A DNA stretch of 64,000 bases from Caprella mutica (Eukaryota > Arthropoda > Malacostraca > Amphipoda > Caprellidae), in assembly GCA_947561585.1 (NCBI GenBank), contig CANNZV010000333.1, forward strand, positions 186,001 to 250,000. Reading direction: 5' to 3'. This document shows positions 13,580-26,100 of this stretch, in pieces. Below the pieces are notes generated by a model. It made no database searches and was not told the origin of the DNA. It saw only the letters and a program-made list of their open reading frames with translations. A program made the translations under genes and the position numbers. Within the stretch, counting starts at the first letter, position 1; every line of letters starts with the position of its first letter.

Positions 13580-14345
13580 TGGACGGTGCACAGACAATTG
13601 GGTCCCGAATAATTGGGCCCAAGATCACTGCTACTGTATTAACTAGGGTTGTGACAATATGCTCTTTTGCATAAATATATAATCTTGAACATATTTCAAA
13701 TAGAGAATATCCCTATATATAAAAAAATATTCTTGTTATAAAAAAAAGACATGCTGAAACTATTGGAACATACAAGCCGAATTAAGGTTAATGTGATTTC
13801 ATTAAAATCTGTTCAGTGATCCCAACAACTATTTGATTTATCTTGGTTAAATGTATCAATAACCATTAAAAATTTACCATTTCATTTACTCATTCCGCTG
13901 AACTTTGTCATACAAGGTACACATTGGATTCATACCATATGACATGATTTAAGTTTATACGACTTATCAAAACTCTTCAAAGATTTCATTGCACCGAAAC
14001 ATGAGATTGGCATCCAAGTGCAATTTAAAGGGCTTACTAATACATTCCTTATCAGGTTTATCAAAAGAAGTACAGCACTTTTATGAATTGAGAATAAAAA
14101 GAATATTAAAGCATATTTTTAGGAAATATGAAGCATATTTCAGAGTAAATTGAAAGAATATATTTAGAGAATATGGAGAATTTTTTTCAAGAGAATATAA
14201 AGCATATTTCAAAGATAATATTGTCACAACCCTAGTAATAACAAAATTACACTTCTTTATTGTGTCTGCTGCAGTGCTGCGACAATTTTTTCTTGACTCA
14301 GTTATCTTGGGGCCCAAATGTCTTGGGCCCAATAATTGTCAGTTC
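13580..14345. mobile_element. nonautonomous DNA transposon, 15-bp-subrepeat type (family H)
   Basis: The left end contains GACAATTGGGTCCCG followed by AATAATTGGGCCCAA. The right end contains the inverse, with CTTGGGGCCCAAATG then CTTGGGCCCAATAATTGTC. The unit spacing is 15 bp. Flanks TGCTTAATT and TGCTTTTTG share only 6 of 9 positions, so the exact ends are uncertain. A hAT-type MITE is nested inside (13644-14234), which makes up most of its length. Confidence 0.6.
13644..14234. mobile_element. hAT-like MITE nested in the preceding element
   Basis: Terminal inverted repeats TAGGGTTGTGACAATAT lie at 13644 and, inverted, end at 14234. The flanks GTATTAAC (13636-13643) and GTAATAAC (14235-14242) match at 7 of 8 positions. 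An 8-bp duplication with TAGGG-type ends is typical of hAT transposons. The interior is AT-rich and holds several GAAGCATATTTC-like words near its right side. It has no coding capacity. Confidence 0.75.
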
Positions 14346-14625
14346 ATGCTTTTTGTAAATAAGTCGTTATTATTGTAACTCTTTTTCTAACATATAAATC
14401 TTATTCAAATTTAAGTATGGTATTATGGATGATAACGACTATCAGTTGGTAAGATTTCAGCTTTGAAAAACTCATAAATCTAAAGTAATAAAGTTTTGAA
14501 ATTTGGTGCCACAGTTTTTGGCAATACGTTTACTCAGCTAGACTGCAATGAATGTTCTCCGGGTGTGACGGGTTAATCGCAAGATAGTGCCTTTACTTAC
14601 AAATTAATGTTAGATAATAAAAGCT

Positions 14626-14736
14626 CAAGGCAAGAATGATGAACGTTATTCAGCCGAAAATTCACGTGATACTGTTGTGTGCAATGATAGAAAGGACGGA
14701 AAAGTATTAGTTCTTGTTGCGACTGTGGACGGTAAA
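14626..14736 (+). pseudogene. mariner-like transposase fragment
   Basis: Thirty-seven codons read QGKNDERY, then a variable stretch, then VLVLVATVDGK. The same segment occurs within the larger broken transposase on the minus strand near 16490-16600, with about two-thirds identity by eye. In mariner-type transposases this region lies just after the first catalytic aspartate. Neither the upstream helix-turn-helix part nor the downstream DDE part is present here. It is an orphan scrap, and it includes a few extra codons (KDG) relative to the other copy. Confidence 0.6.
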
Positions 14737-15017
14737 TACTATTACATACGTTCAAATTATTTGTTGAGGAGTTTAGGAATTTCAGCATTGAATAGATATA
14801 TTAATGACGATAATCATAATTTTATTGGAATATAAAAATACACATATGCATCATAATTTCCAAAAAACAATTTAAATAATAACAATCTGCACATTGGAAA
14901 AAATAAAGTCAATCATCATTGCATATTATTTTAATTCTCTTTTGAATATCGAAATTTCCTTTTTGACTATTTCCCTTAGATGACCTTTGACCCCATGCTT
15001 ATCTCATCTTCCCTCAG

Positions 15018-15082
15018 TTACCCTCTGGAAGTCGTGAGGGAAGTGAAGTGTCGCTCCGACTCACAGTGACTGTCTCGCGAAG
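15018..15082 (+). CDS. candidate short internal exon (unassigned)
   Basis: A 65-bp GC-richer segment sits between a good acceptor (pyrimidine-rich tract ending CTTCCCTCAG) and a good donor (CGAAG then GTAAAA). Only one of its three plus-strand frames is open. It encodes LPSGSREGSEVSLRLTVTVS and one further complete codon. The length is not a multiple of three, so it would change phase. The strand of alternating residues in VSLRLTVTVS resembles a beta strand, but no family can be named. If real, most of the surrounding window would be intron of a large gene. It could also be chance. Confidence 0.35.
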
Positions 15083-15456
15083 GTAAAACTCCTGTGATTT
15101 TTTCTCTGCTTATTTTGTTGAAGAATTAACCGAATGCGTTTGGAATGCCGGAAAATAATTGTCAAAAGTTAAATTGTGTGAAGGAATTGATATACATTAG
15201 AGTGACTTTTATTTAGTTATATGAAGCTCAATGGAATTATCAATTTGAAATAGTCAAAATTAACTATCATCATTAATATAACAAAATTACCCAACCCTTT
15301 CTATTACTTCTACAATTAGAATAATTATATATATACATTCTTATAAAAGCTTTCCAGAAGTCAAAGTCAACTGATTGTATAAGAAATTACAAACTGATGT
15401 TAATACAAATAAACAGGATCATATATTAGAATGGTGTGAAAGATGATAGAGTTTGA

Positions 15457-15895
15457 TAACTAAAGTAGTTATGATAACTAAAGTAGTTATGATAACTAAA
15501 GTAGTTATGATAACTAAAGTAGTTATGATAACTAAAGTAGTTATGATAACTAAAGTAGTTATGATAACTAAAGTAGTTATGATAACTAAAGTAGTTATGA
15601 TAACTAAAGTAGCTATGATAACTAAAGTAGTTATGATAACTAAAGTAGTTATGATAACTAAAGTAGTTATGATAACTAAAGTAGTTATGATAACTAAAGT
15701 AGTTATGATAACTAAAGTAGTTATGATAACTAAAGTAGTTATGATAACTAAAGTAGTTATGATAACTAAAGTAGTTATGATAACTAAAGTAGTTATGATA
15801 ACTAAAGTAGTTATGATAACTAAAGTAGTTATGATAACTAAAGTAGTTATGATAACTAAAGTAGTTATGATAACTAAAGTAGCTATGATAACCAA
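15457..15895. repeat. 18-bp minisatellite, about 24 copies
   Basis: Near-perfect tandem ATGATAACTAAAGTAGTT. Because the period is divisible by three, it is open in several frames: MITKVV repeats on plus, TTLVII repeats on minus. Those translations are by-products, not proteins. The variants are GTAGCT for GTAGTT in a few units. Confidence 0.95.
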
Positions 15896-16084
15896 AAGTT
15901 GTAGCTATGAGATGATAACTTTATCAATATATAGAGTGTGCTTTGTTTCTTTTTTTGCACCTCCTTGACACCACACTAGGAATATTTGAAATAAGAATCT
16001 AGAGGAAACAAATAAGGTTTGGTACTAACAATTCATGCATTACAAACTTATTTGAAACACAATGAAAACTTTTCTAAAGGCTAT

Positions 16085-17105
16085 CTAAAGAAGGTATTGA
16101 AATGGTCGCCGAAATCCTCTAGGCAAAGTTTTGCGCGCTTCAAGACGTTATTCGTCACCCTCTCAATAATTGTTGCTGCGTCATAATTTGCACCAAACAG
16201 CTTCGCACATTTTATATGATCTTGAATGAATTAATGGTTTTCCAAATATCATTTTTTTTTTCTGCTGCAGCCCAGAAATGGAAATCAAGAGGATTGAGGT
16301 CGGAGTGCTGGCCAAGAGATTTCAGTGTCTCTGCTGATAAATCGTCATTGAAATTTTTCTGCCAAGAACTGCTTACCAACCCTAGTGAAATGTGGTGGAG
16401 CAGTGGCTCGAAATGGTGCCCAGACTTTGTATTTGAGCATTGCCAGGTAGTAGGAGGCGGCCGTCATCATGGAAAAGGGGAATTTTACCGTCCACAGTCG
16501 CAACAAGAATTAATACTTTTCTATCATTGCATAGAAAATCATCACGTGGATCTTCGGCTGACTAACGTTCATCATTCTTACCTTGAGTTTTCTGATGCAA
16601 GACAAAGATTTTCTCATCCGTCGAGATGACTCTCTGAACAAGGGCCTCATCTTGTTCGAGTAACCGCTGGCAAAACTGACGTGTTATTCATTGTGGGTCC
16701 ATGCCTCGGTGCATTGAAGTTTTGCGGCAGAATTTTGCTCCATGACATATTTTAATACCTTACGGAGAGTTAATTGACATGTCGATCGATACATTTGGTG
16801 CTGCTTGCACGAGTGATAAGAGGGATCGAAAATCCTCTCAAGTTCTTTCGTCTTTACCTCAGGCATTTCAGTCTTCTTGATTTGCATGTGAGCTACAGAC
16901 CCACGTTTTTCGAACTCTTCATTGACCCTACAAAAGTGATACAACTTATATTTAGCAATAGGACGACCCTTTTCAATCTTGTATTCGCGAAGGAATTCTT
17001 TCTTCCCCTTAGTGGACGAGGGATTCCGCACAAAGTCCTTTACTTTAAACTTATTCCTGTCTTCGTGAACATCTTCAATTCCGTGAACGAGAAATCATGA
17101 CACGC
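16085..17105 (-). pseudogene. mariner-like transposase, broken
   Basis: Reads on the minus strand from about 17100 to 16085 across several frame changes. The N-terminal part (17031-16684) includes a degenerate helix-turn-helix, LTLRKVLKYV. Next comes the first catalytic motif VISTDEKIF near 16620. Then QGKNDER and VLILVATVDGK near 16500-16590, and the third-aspartate motif SDLNPLDFHFW near 16270-16300. A C-terminal tail with CLEDFGDHF follows near 16110. The second catalytic aspartate region (expected around 16400) is not recognisable. Stops and frameshifts rule out function. A related fragment lies at 14626. Terminal inverted repeats were not identified. Confidence 0.8.
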
Positions 17106-17109
17106 GAGT

Positions 17110-20100
17110 GAGCACCAAAGTTGAGGTACAAAATGCTGTTTTGATGAATACCATTTTTCTGTATTTAAAAATTCCTCAAAGTGTAACAAAGAGAAAAATA
17201 AAAACACACTGTTTGTAATATATTCTAAATATTAATATAGAATAATTAATAACCTAATTATTTGAATCTATTTCAAACAAAAAATATGAAAATTCAAATT
17301 TTAATGTTCTTGCAATAACTATTTATAAAAACAAGCAACCAAAAGAGTTAGCCTAAAACTAAATACCATTCTTTTTATGATTGTATGAAGATATTAGTCA
17401 CTTAATTCAGTTATATGTATACTATTATTTGTCACTAGTAATGATATTATTTGCAGATATCTCTAATGTTAGCAATTACGATCAAGTGGAGTTACTAACA
17501 ACCAATTAATTGCAATGCCAATCTAAATGATTGGTGGTAAAATAAAATGTCCCTCACTTCTCATTTATTCTCATTTATTTTCAAATGAGTTAATTAAATG
17601 CATTAATTCGTTAAATTGGATTAAGAACGTGTGCATAAATGAGGAGAGTTTTTCCCTCTGTGTGAGTGAAATAATGAAAGGGAAAAAAATAAAGAATTAA
17701 CTGTTTATAATATGTTTGTCTTTTTCCCAATTTCTTTAATATTCCAAACGTAAGAAAATGCTTCTTCTTTCTGCTTAACATGACAATATTTCTCCATTAT
17801 CAATGAGAAAAATTAAATATTTACTGAAGAAAAATATCACATTTATTCTATTCCGATACATTTATTAGATATATATTATTAACTCTGTAATTTTTTTTAT
17901 TAATAGTTATGAGACTTATCATCATCATTAATGTTATTGTGGACCGGAGAGGCGAAATGCACTATTTTTATTACAGGGTTAGAGTTTGTTATTTTATCAC
18001 AAATTTTCCTACACAACCAAATTTTATGAATATTTAACTATTTATTTTGATCAAATATTTTGATGAAACTAGTTAATAAATTCAAAAATTTCTCTTCAAA
18101 ATTTACTATTGGAATAACAGGAGGGAAGGTAACAAAAATATATACATTATATCCCACTTAGTTAGAGGAGAAATGAGTTGCTTAAGTTTATAGTATTCAA
18201 ACAATATTATCAAAAAGATATAACAAACTCTACAGAATGATGTGTAGGTAAATTAGATGCAAATAATTCGAACGTTTTTGAACTTATGTCTTTAAGTAAA
18301 CTAATGAAAATACCTTGTAAAAATATCTTTAAATAAGTTAATGGTCACTCATTATTTATAAAACAAGAATAACATCTTATTACCATATCACTACTGAAAT
18401 ATTTGTATATTACAGGATTTGAATGTTACGGGGAATTTGGTTGGTGAAAAATAAGAGAGAAGAAATTCGATCCTATTTATGTTTATTTAGTTTATTTAAT
18501 TGGAAGCAGCTTTCGGATTGAAGGGTTCGCACCGGTTGGCAGACAGTTCGAATCCCACCACTGATTGGGAGATACTTCAGACTCTTTAATTTGTGCTTAA
18601 AAGAATAATATTCTCTTTGAAATGTTTATCTAGTTTCTCTTTAATTGGAAGCTATTTTCAGACCTCTATAATTTATATTCGTATATAATTTGAATCACTA
18701 ATAATTCAATAAATTTAACTTCGATAATTTAAATTCACATTATATTGGCGAATAGTCAATTATTATTATTATTCAGATTTGTATTTCCGTCTTACATAGT
18801 TAAAGAAAGGAATTACTTCAATAGTCAAGAAGCAGCGTAATATTAGGGATAATTGTTAATAATTAGTAGCAAATTAGTTATCGAAATGTAATCACAGAGT
18901 TATCGATACTTTAAACACTTTTTAATTAATGGAATATTTTATCATTTCATAATACATTCCCCCCAAAAATGTTTAATAATATTATTCAGAGGGCATTGCC
19001 AAATAAATGAATTGCACACTGTAAATATTGCGTGATGTAAATCAGTCTCATTGCTCTCTTCACTTCCTCATGTTTCGGTTCTTCAAAGTAAATGCACACA
19101 AAGTTTCATTGCAAAGAAAGTTTCTTACTGATATCGAACAAAGTTCAGGTCCAGGTGTAATTTCCTAAACTTTCAAAAGTCTCCACACGTAATATCGCAT
19201 TGTTTATGAAGAAACTTTGTCATTTTCTGATAGTAGCCGATATTGGATTGGTTAATATTAGCAGTGTACTGTTGCTTTTGTTATTGTAATGAGTGGTGCA
19301 GCTTTTTCCGTGTTTCTATTAAATAACAAACTAATAAGTGGCTATATAAGAACAAACAAAAAGCGAGAAAAGAATGTTCAGTTCAGTTAGAAATTGGTAC
19401 TGCAATTAGGTTATTATTATTATCATGATATTATATCGAAAACTTTACACAGTAATACTACATAATTATGCATTGCATCCATTTTCTGTCAGTCGGTTTC
19501 TTTTTTTATGTGAAAACTACTCTCATAGATGATTTTAGATAAAAATAAGAATGATTGTAATTCGCTTTCATCGAAATGCGTCACATAATATATCATTTTA
19601 TTAATCTCTGTATATTAATTCATTTTACGGGCCCAATTGCCCCCATTAATTATATGACGAGACCACATGAATATTTAAATTGGTGAGGTATAGTTATTAA
19701 TTGTAGGTATGAATTGGTGATTAGATTCATTAGATTATTGGTACCCCCATTTTTATAATAATAATGAAGTGTAGCATCAGACGGTCAGCACTCTAATTAA
19801 TGTACTTTGATGTAATGTCAATTTATAGATGTACTTTATACAGCATATTCATAACTCCCTATTCTTTTATAACTTCCACCCCTTTTTCCCTAATTTTTAC
19901 TACTCTCTTTATCTTATAAAATGAATTGTAAAATGAATAAACGAGTCACTATATGACCATCTTCTTGATTTGCAAGTGCATGTAGTGCGAAAGTTGACTC
20001 CCAATGCATATCACAGTAATTCATCGTTATATGTTAACTACTTTTGGTCTCTTGCCTTAAAAGTTTATCTTATATATAGGGGCTTGAGAAAAAGTGCAAC

Positions 20101-21156
20101 AATTTTTATATTTCGCAATAAATATTGTTCACTATGACTCATGAAATGTTTTATCTGTTCATTAGCTGCTCATAAATGGCGGTGCCCAAACTACTCATTA
20201 TTCTTTTTCTCACTTTATTATATTTTATAGGTTACTATAGTAAAACAGATATGAAATACAAGTCTGATGTAACCTTATTGACAATTTCTGTACTAAACCA
20301 TTATTTATTTTAACTATAGGTAGCTTTTGTTTATGATTGTTAATTATTATTCATATCCATCCTGAATGTTATAATTAAGTTACGAGTGAAAAAAATATAT
20401 CATAGCTAATTTTCATGCAATGGCATTGTTATGAATTGAGAACATGGAAGAAAATGCAACATCGATTCCATCGTTTCGAAGTTCCTGAAATAGTCGCAAA
20501 TGTCTTACAAATTCTAACATTTGAAGAACCTCACTAGAAGGAATTTTTCTTCCACATAAAGTCTCACGAATTCTCCTTTGTTTGAATTTCGTACCTTTTT
20601 ACATTTTACGGAATTTAGAGAGTAACGAATTGATGGAATAAGAGTTCATTTTTCTAGTGTAAGATATTCAAGAGAATGCATTTATCTTAATATTAAATAA
20701 TTTTCCTCCAAGGCAGAGATCACATTGTAGGACATTATTTCGATCAGTATGACTATTGAAATATATTGATGAAATGATCACTTTATATAGGAGCAACTGA
20801 TTTAATTAATATTTTCTTTTAATTTGAACAAGAAAAAAGTTTTTATATAATCCTTGTATTATACAGGAAAGTTAAGCTTATTAAAAAATTTCTAAATCAC
20901 AAATTACTGTGTTTAAAAATTAATGTAAGCGTACACTTTGTTTTTAATAAATGGAAGCGTACACATGTGTTTAACAAGTCGTTAGGGATATATCCTCTAA
21001 AGTATCGCACAAAGTACATCTTTTGAAAGGGGACATATTCTGCATATCTTCTTATGGTATAAAGGGTTAAATAGCCTATGCCACTTTATAAGTTTCATTA
21101 AAACATTATTGAAGGCTTAAAAAGGCTTTATTGTCCATTAGAGTAAAATGCAGTGT
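17110..21156. other. AT-rich DNA, no gene seen
   Basis: Four kilobases of AT-rich sequence with no recognised coding region, tandem array or transposon ends. The SINE-like scrap near 18520 is listed separately. A direct repeat of TTTAATTGGAAGC occurs at about 18495 and 18640. Confidence 0.55.
18518..18590 (+). repeat. tRNA B-box-like SINE fragment
   Basis: CAGTTCGAATCCCACCACTG contains a near-consensus tRNA B-box (GTTCGAATCC). It is followed by ATTGGGAGATACTT, similar to the tail of the A-box fragment near 7800. No intact tRNA fold is seen. A tRNA-derived SINE remnant is the simplest reading. Confidence 0.3.
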
Positions 21157-21165
21157 ACTTTTAAC

Positions 21166-22151
21166 GGTGACCGGACAACTCGCCGCCGGAAAATTCGCTG
21201 CCGGACAATTCGCCGCGGACAATTCGCCGCTAGGACAATTTGCGCCAAAACAACTTGCCGTGAGACATATGTTTTGCTGCCGTATACTCCATTAATATGT
21301 AAAAAATATTTTTAATATAAGCTGCGTGTTGTAAATTATAAATCAAATTTTTTTAGCAGTATTTGAAAATGTTTTCCTCTCCATTTCTAAAGTTAATTAT
21401 AATGTTTTTTTTAACTATTATATAAACATAGTGTGTGTGGTAAATGAACAATTAAATTTTCTTCGTTCTGTTTGAAAATATTTTGCTAAAAATAATTTGC
21501 TATTGGAAAGAAAACAAGTTCAGGTGTCTTCTTAACACGTTTAATGACATATAAAAATTACTTTATCAGTGAAAATAAAGGTTATTTTACTACGAAGTCT
21601 TTGATTTTTGTCTTAGTTAGGCTAATAGTTTAATTTACTATCACCTCTTCATTTTCCTCTTCTATTCGTGAATGCAGTCTCGTTCCTTGTGTTCCTTTTC
21701 ATATATTTCCTTGTTAAGTGATTGCATCCAGGAAGTAGCTTTTCTGTATCCATGAGCATTTTCACAGACTGGTGATTTGTGCCTTTGTTCAATGAGTCAC
21801 TTTGCTTTCTGACTTCTTCTTTCTGTCCCTTGTATTTAATTTCCTTTTGACGTCAACTAGTTTCGAAGCAGACGTTAAATACTTCTAAATCTATATTAAT
21901 AGCTCTAATATATTTTGGGGCCTGAAATATAATTCTCACAGATATAACAAAATAAACTAATTAATTGAAATAATTAAATTTATTTACGTCAGTCTTGAAC
22001 GAATAAAAAACAAATCATTGTTCAAATTTATAATATTTTGAAATATATGTAAATGATGTATACGTCGGCAAAACTTAAATCACGCGGCGAGTTTTCCTAG
22101 CGGCGAAATGTCCTCACGGCGAATTGTCCGGTGGCGAGTTGTCCTAGAACC
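21166..22151. mobile_element. nonautonomous DNA transposon, 15-bp-subrepeat type (family B)
   Basis: Flanked by a perfect 9-bp duplication ACTTTTAAC (21157-21165 and 22152-22160). The left end reads GGTGACCGGACAACTCGCC. The right end read from outside is GGTTCTAGGACAACTCGCC. Each end carries a run of 14-15 bp units with consensus GGACAATTCGCCGCC, about six units left and four right. The interior (about 800 bp) is AT-rich and non-coding. This is the clearest example of the asymmetric termini shared by these elements. Confidence 0.9.
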
Positions 22152-22160
22152 ACTTTTAAC

Positions 22161-23160
22161 ACATACAAGTGTGTAAATTTGGTACCTGATAACATTACGA
22201 CTTTAATTAATTGTTCAAAAACACTAGCTTCAATCTCATGATTGCTATGAGGTAGGCAATATATGCTACATATCATTTGATTTAATATGTTATTGAGAAG
22301 ATAATTAGATAATTAACAAGTGAATGAAAATAATTGTACTCATATAGAGTCTGTATAATTCTAATAGAATAATAATATTATTTATTTATAGCTAAATGTA
22401 GTAAAATAAATAAATTTACCATTATATTTTACTAGTGCTCATTTATTTTTATTGAGTATTATTGATTTTCAAATTCTTTTTTTATAATCCGATTTAAGTA
22501 GAAAATAAATATATAATCTGAAGCGCATACCTGTCATATTAAGCTTAGCAAAATAACAAAGTATTTGATTTCTTATCTTTTATAATGTGCCCTCACTTCT
22601 TTCTTTAATTATATGTTTAATTTCTTGAACTACTGACCATTTGTTCTTTCAAATATCAACATTTCATGTAAGTCGTAACATCACATCACGCAATGTGACA
22701 GTTATTCACTTCTGCAATTAAGATAAAACATCTAACCAAATGATAAAATGAGGTACTTTATCATTTATGTGAAGAACTTTTGGTATTTCATGCCGATGTA
22801 TACAACTAAAGTGAGAGTAAAAAATAATTTATCAGGAATTAATCATTACTCCGCACTTACTGCACTTTAAAAATAAAATATTAATAATTTCCTCATTGAT
22901 GACTTAATTTTACACCATGTTTTATCAGATTACATGAATATGTAGCCATGATTCCTGCTTTTCGACGAAATATTAGAATATATCTCACAGTGATTCACAG
23001 TCATATAATTTTATAATATTTCCCCATCTCGAATATGATAAATGTTGTCCTAAAAAGATAATTTCCGGGAAATAGTGGCAATAGTCGCCTAATATTCCAT
23101 TGGTAATTGGAAAAGAATTGTTTGCTGGCAGAAAATATGAAATAATTTGCACCTGCGAGG
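22161..23160. other. AT-rich DNA, no gene seen
   Basis: AT-rich sequence leading into the 30-bp satellite. No coding or RNA feature recognised. Confidence 0.5.
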
Positions 23161-23166
23161 AAATAT

Positions 23167-26100
23167 GAGGAAAGAAGTAGCTTTTACATCAAGTGTGAGG
23201 ACAGGAGTAGCTTTTACATCAAGTGTGAGGACAGGAGTAGCTTTTACATCAAGTGTGAGGACAGGAGTAGCTTTTACATCAAGTGTGAGGACAGGAGTAG
23301 CTTTTACATAAAGTGCAAGGACAAGAGTAGCTTTTACATCAAGTGCCAGGACAGGAGTAGCTTTTACATCAAATGTGAGGACAGGAGTAGCTTTTACATA
23401 AAGTGCATGGACAGAAGTAGCTTTTACATCAAGTGTGACTACAGGAGTAGCATTTACATCAAGTGTGAGGACAGGAGTAGCTTTTACATAAAGTGCAAGG
23501 ACAGAAGTAGCTTTTACATCAAATGTGAGGACAGGAGTAGCTTTTACATAAAGTGCATGGACAGAAGTAGCTTTTACATCAAATGTGAGGACAGGAGTAG
23601 CTTTTACATAAAGTGCATGGACAGAAGTAGCATTTACATCAAGTGTGAGGACAGTAGTAGCTTTTATATCAAGTGCGAGGACAAGAGTAGCTTTTACATC
23701 AAGTGTGAGGACAGTAGTAGCTTTTATATCAAGTGTGAGGACAGGAGTAGCTTTTACATCAAGTGTGAGGACAGTAGTAGATTTTACATCAAGTGTGAGG
23801 ACAGTAGTAGCTTTTACATCAAGTGTGAGGACAGGAGTAGATTTTACATCAAGTGTGAGGAGAGGAGTAGCTTTTTACATCAAGTGTGAGGACAGGAGTA
23901 GCTTTTACATCAAGTGTGAGGACAGTAGTAGCTTTTACATCAAGTGTGAGGACAGGAGTAGATTTTACATCAAGTGTGAGGACAGGAGTAGCTTTTACAT
24001 CAAGTGTGAGGACAGGAGTAGCTTTTACATCAAGTGTGAGGACAGTAGTAGCTTTTACATCAAGTGTGAGGACAGTAGTAGCTTTTACATCAAGTGTGAG
24101 GACAGGAGTAGATTTTACATCAAGTGTGAGGACAGGAGTAGCTTTAACATCAAGTGTGAGGACAGGAGTAGCTTTTACATCAAGTGTGAGGACAGTAGTA
24201 GCTTTTACATCAAGTGTGAGGACAGGAGTAGATTTTACATCAAGTGTGAGGACAGGAGTAGCATTTACATCAAGTGTGAGGACAGGAGTAGCTTTTACAT
24301 CAAATGGGAGGACAGAAGTAGCTTTTACATCAAGTGTGAGGACAGAAGTAGCTTTTACATCAATTGTGAGGACAGGAGTAGCTTTAACATCAAGTGTGAG
24401 GACAGAAGTAGCTTTTACATCAAGTGTGAGGACAGGAGTAGCTTTAACATCAAGTGTGAGGACAGGAGTAGCTTTTACATCAAGTGTGAGGACAGGAGTA
24501 GCTTTACATAAAGTGCAAGGACAGAAGTAGCTTTAACATCAAGTGTGAGGACAGGAGTAGCTTTTACATCAAGTGTGAGGACAGAAGTAGCATTTACATC
24601 AAGTGTGAGGATAGGAGTAGCTATTACATCAAGTGTGAGGACAGGAGCAGCTTTCACATCAAGTGTGAGGACTGGAGTAGCTTTTACATCAAGTGTGAGG
24701 ACAGGAGCAGCTTTCACATCAAGTGTGAGGACTGGAGTAGCTTTTACATCAAGTGTGAGGACAGGAGTAGCTTTTACATCAAGTGTGAGGACAGAAGTAG
24801 CATTTACATCAAGTGTGAGGACAGTAGTAGCTTTTATATCAAGTGCGAGGACAAGAGTAGCTTTTACATCAAGTGTGAGGACAGGAGTAGCTTTTACATA
24901 AAGTGCAAGGACAGGAGTAGCTTTTACATAAAGTGCAAGGACAAGAGTAGCTTTTACATCAAGTGCCAGGACAGGAGTAGCTTTTACATCAAATGTGAGG
25001 ACAGGAGTAGCTTTTACATAAAGTGCATGGACAGAAGTAGCTTTTACGTCAAGTGTGACTACAGGAGTAGCATTTACATCAAGTGTGAGGACAGGAGTAG
25101 CTTTTACATGAAGTGTGAGGACAGGAACAGCTCTTACATCAAGTGTGAGGACAGGAGTAGCTTTTACATCAAATGGGAGGACAGAAGTAGCTTTTACATC
25201 AAGTGTGAGGACAGAAGTAGCTTTTACATCAAGTGTGAGGACAGGAGAAGCTTTAACATCAAGTGTGAGGACAGGAGTAGCTTTTACATAAAGTGCAAGG
25301 ACAGAAGTAGCTTTTACATCAAATGTGAGGACAGGAGTAGCTTTTACATAAAGTGCATGGACAGAAGTAGCATTTACATCAAGTGTGAGGACAGTAGTAG
25401 CTTTTATATCAAGTGCGAGGACAAGAGTAGCTTTTACATCAAGTGTGAGGACAGTAGTAGCTTTTATATCAAGTGTGAGGACAGGAGTAGCTTTTACATC
25501 AAGTGTGAGGACAGTAGTAGATTTTACATCAAGTGTGAGGACAGTAGTAGCTTTTACATCAAGTGTGAGGACAGTAGTAGCTTTTACATCAAGTGTGAGG
25601 ACAGGAGTAGATTTTACATCAAGTGTGAGGAGAGGAGTAGCTTTTTACATCAAGTGTGAGGACAGGAGTAGCTTTTACATCAAGTGTGAGGACAGTAGTA
25701 GCTTTTACATCAAGTGTGAGGACAGGAGTAGATTTTACATCAAGTGTGAGGACAGGAGTAGCTTTTACATCAAGTGTGAGGACAGGAGTAGCTTTTACAT
25801 CAAGTGTGAGGACAGTAGTAGCTTTTACATCAAGTGTGAGGACAGTAGTAGCTTTTACATCAAGTGTGAGGACAGGAGTAGATTTTACATCAAGTGTGAG
25901 GACAGGAGTAGCTTTAACATCAAGTGTGAGGACAGGAGTAGCTTTTACATCAAGTGTGAGGACAGTAGTAGCTTTTACATCAAGTGTGAGGACAGGAGTA
26001 GATTTTACATCAAGTGTGAGGACAGGAGTAGCATTTACATCAAGTGTGAGGACAGGAGTAGCTTTTACATCAAATGGGAGGACAGAAGTAGCTTTTACAT

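Noticed and set aside
13580..14345. A convincing 9-bp duplication for this element
   Set aside because: The best alignment of flanks is only 6 of 9, so the ends are reported as approximate.
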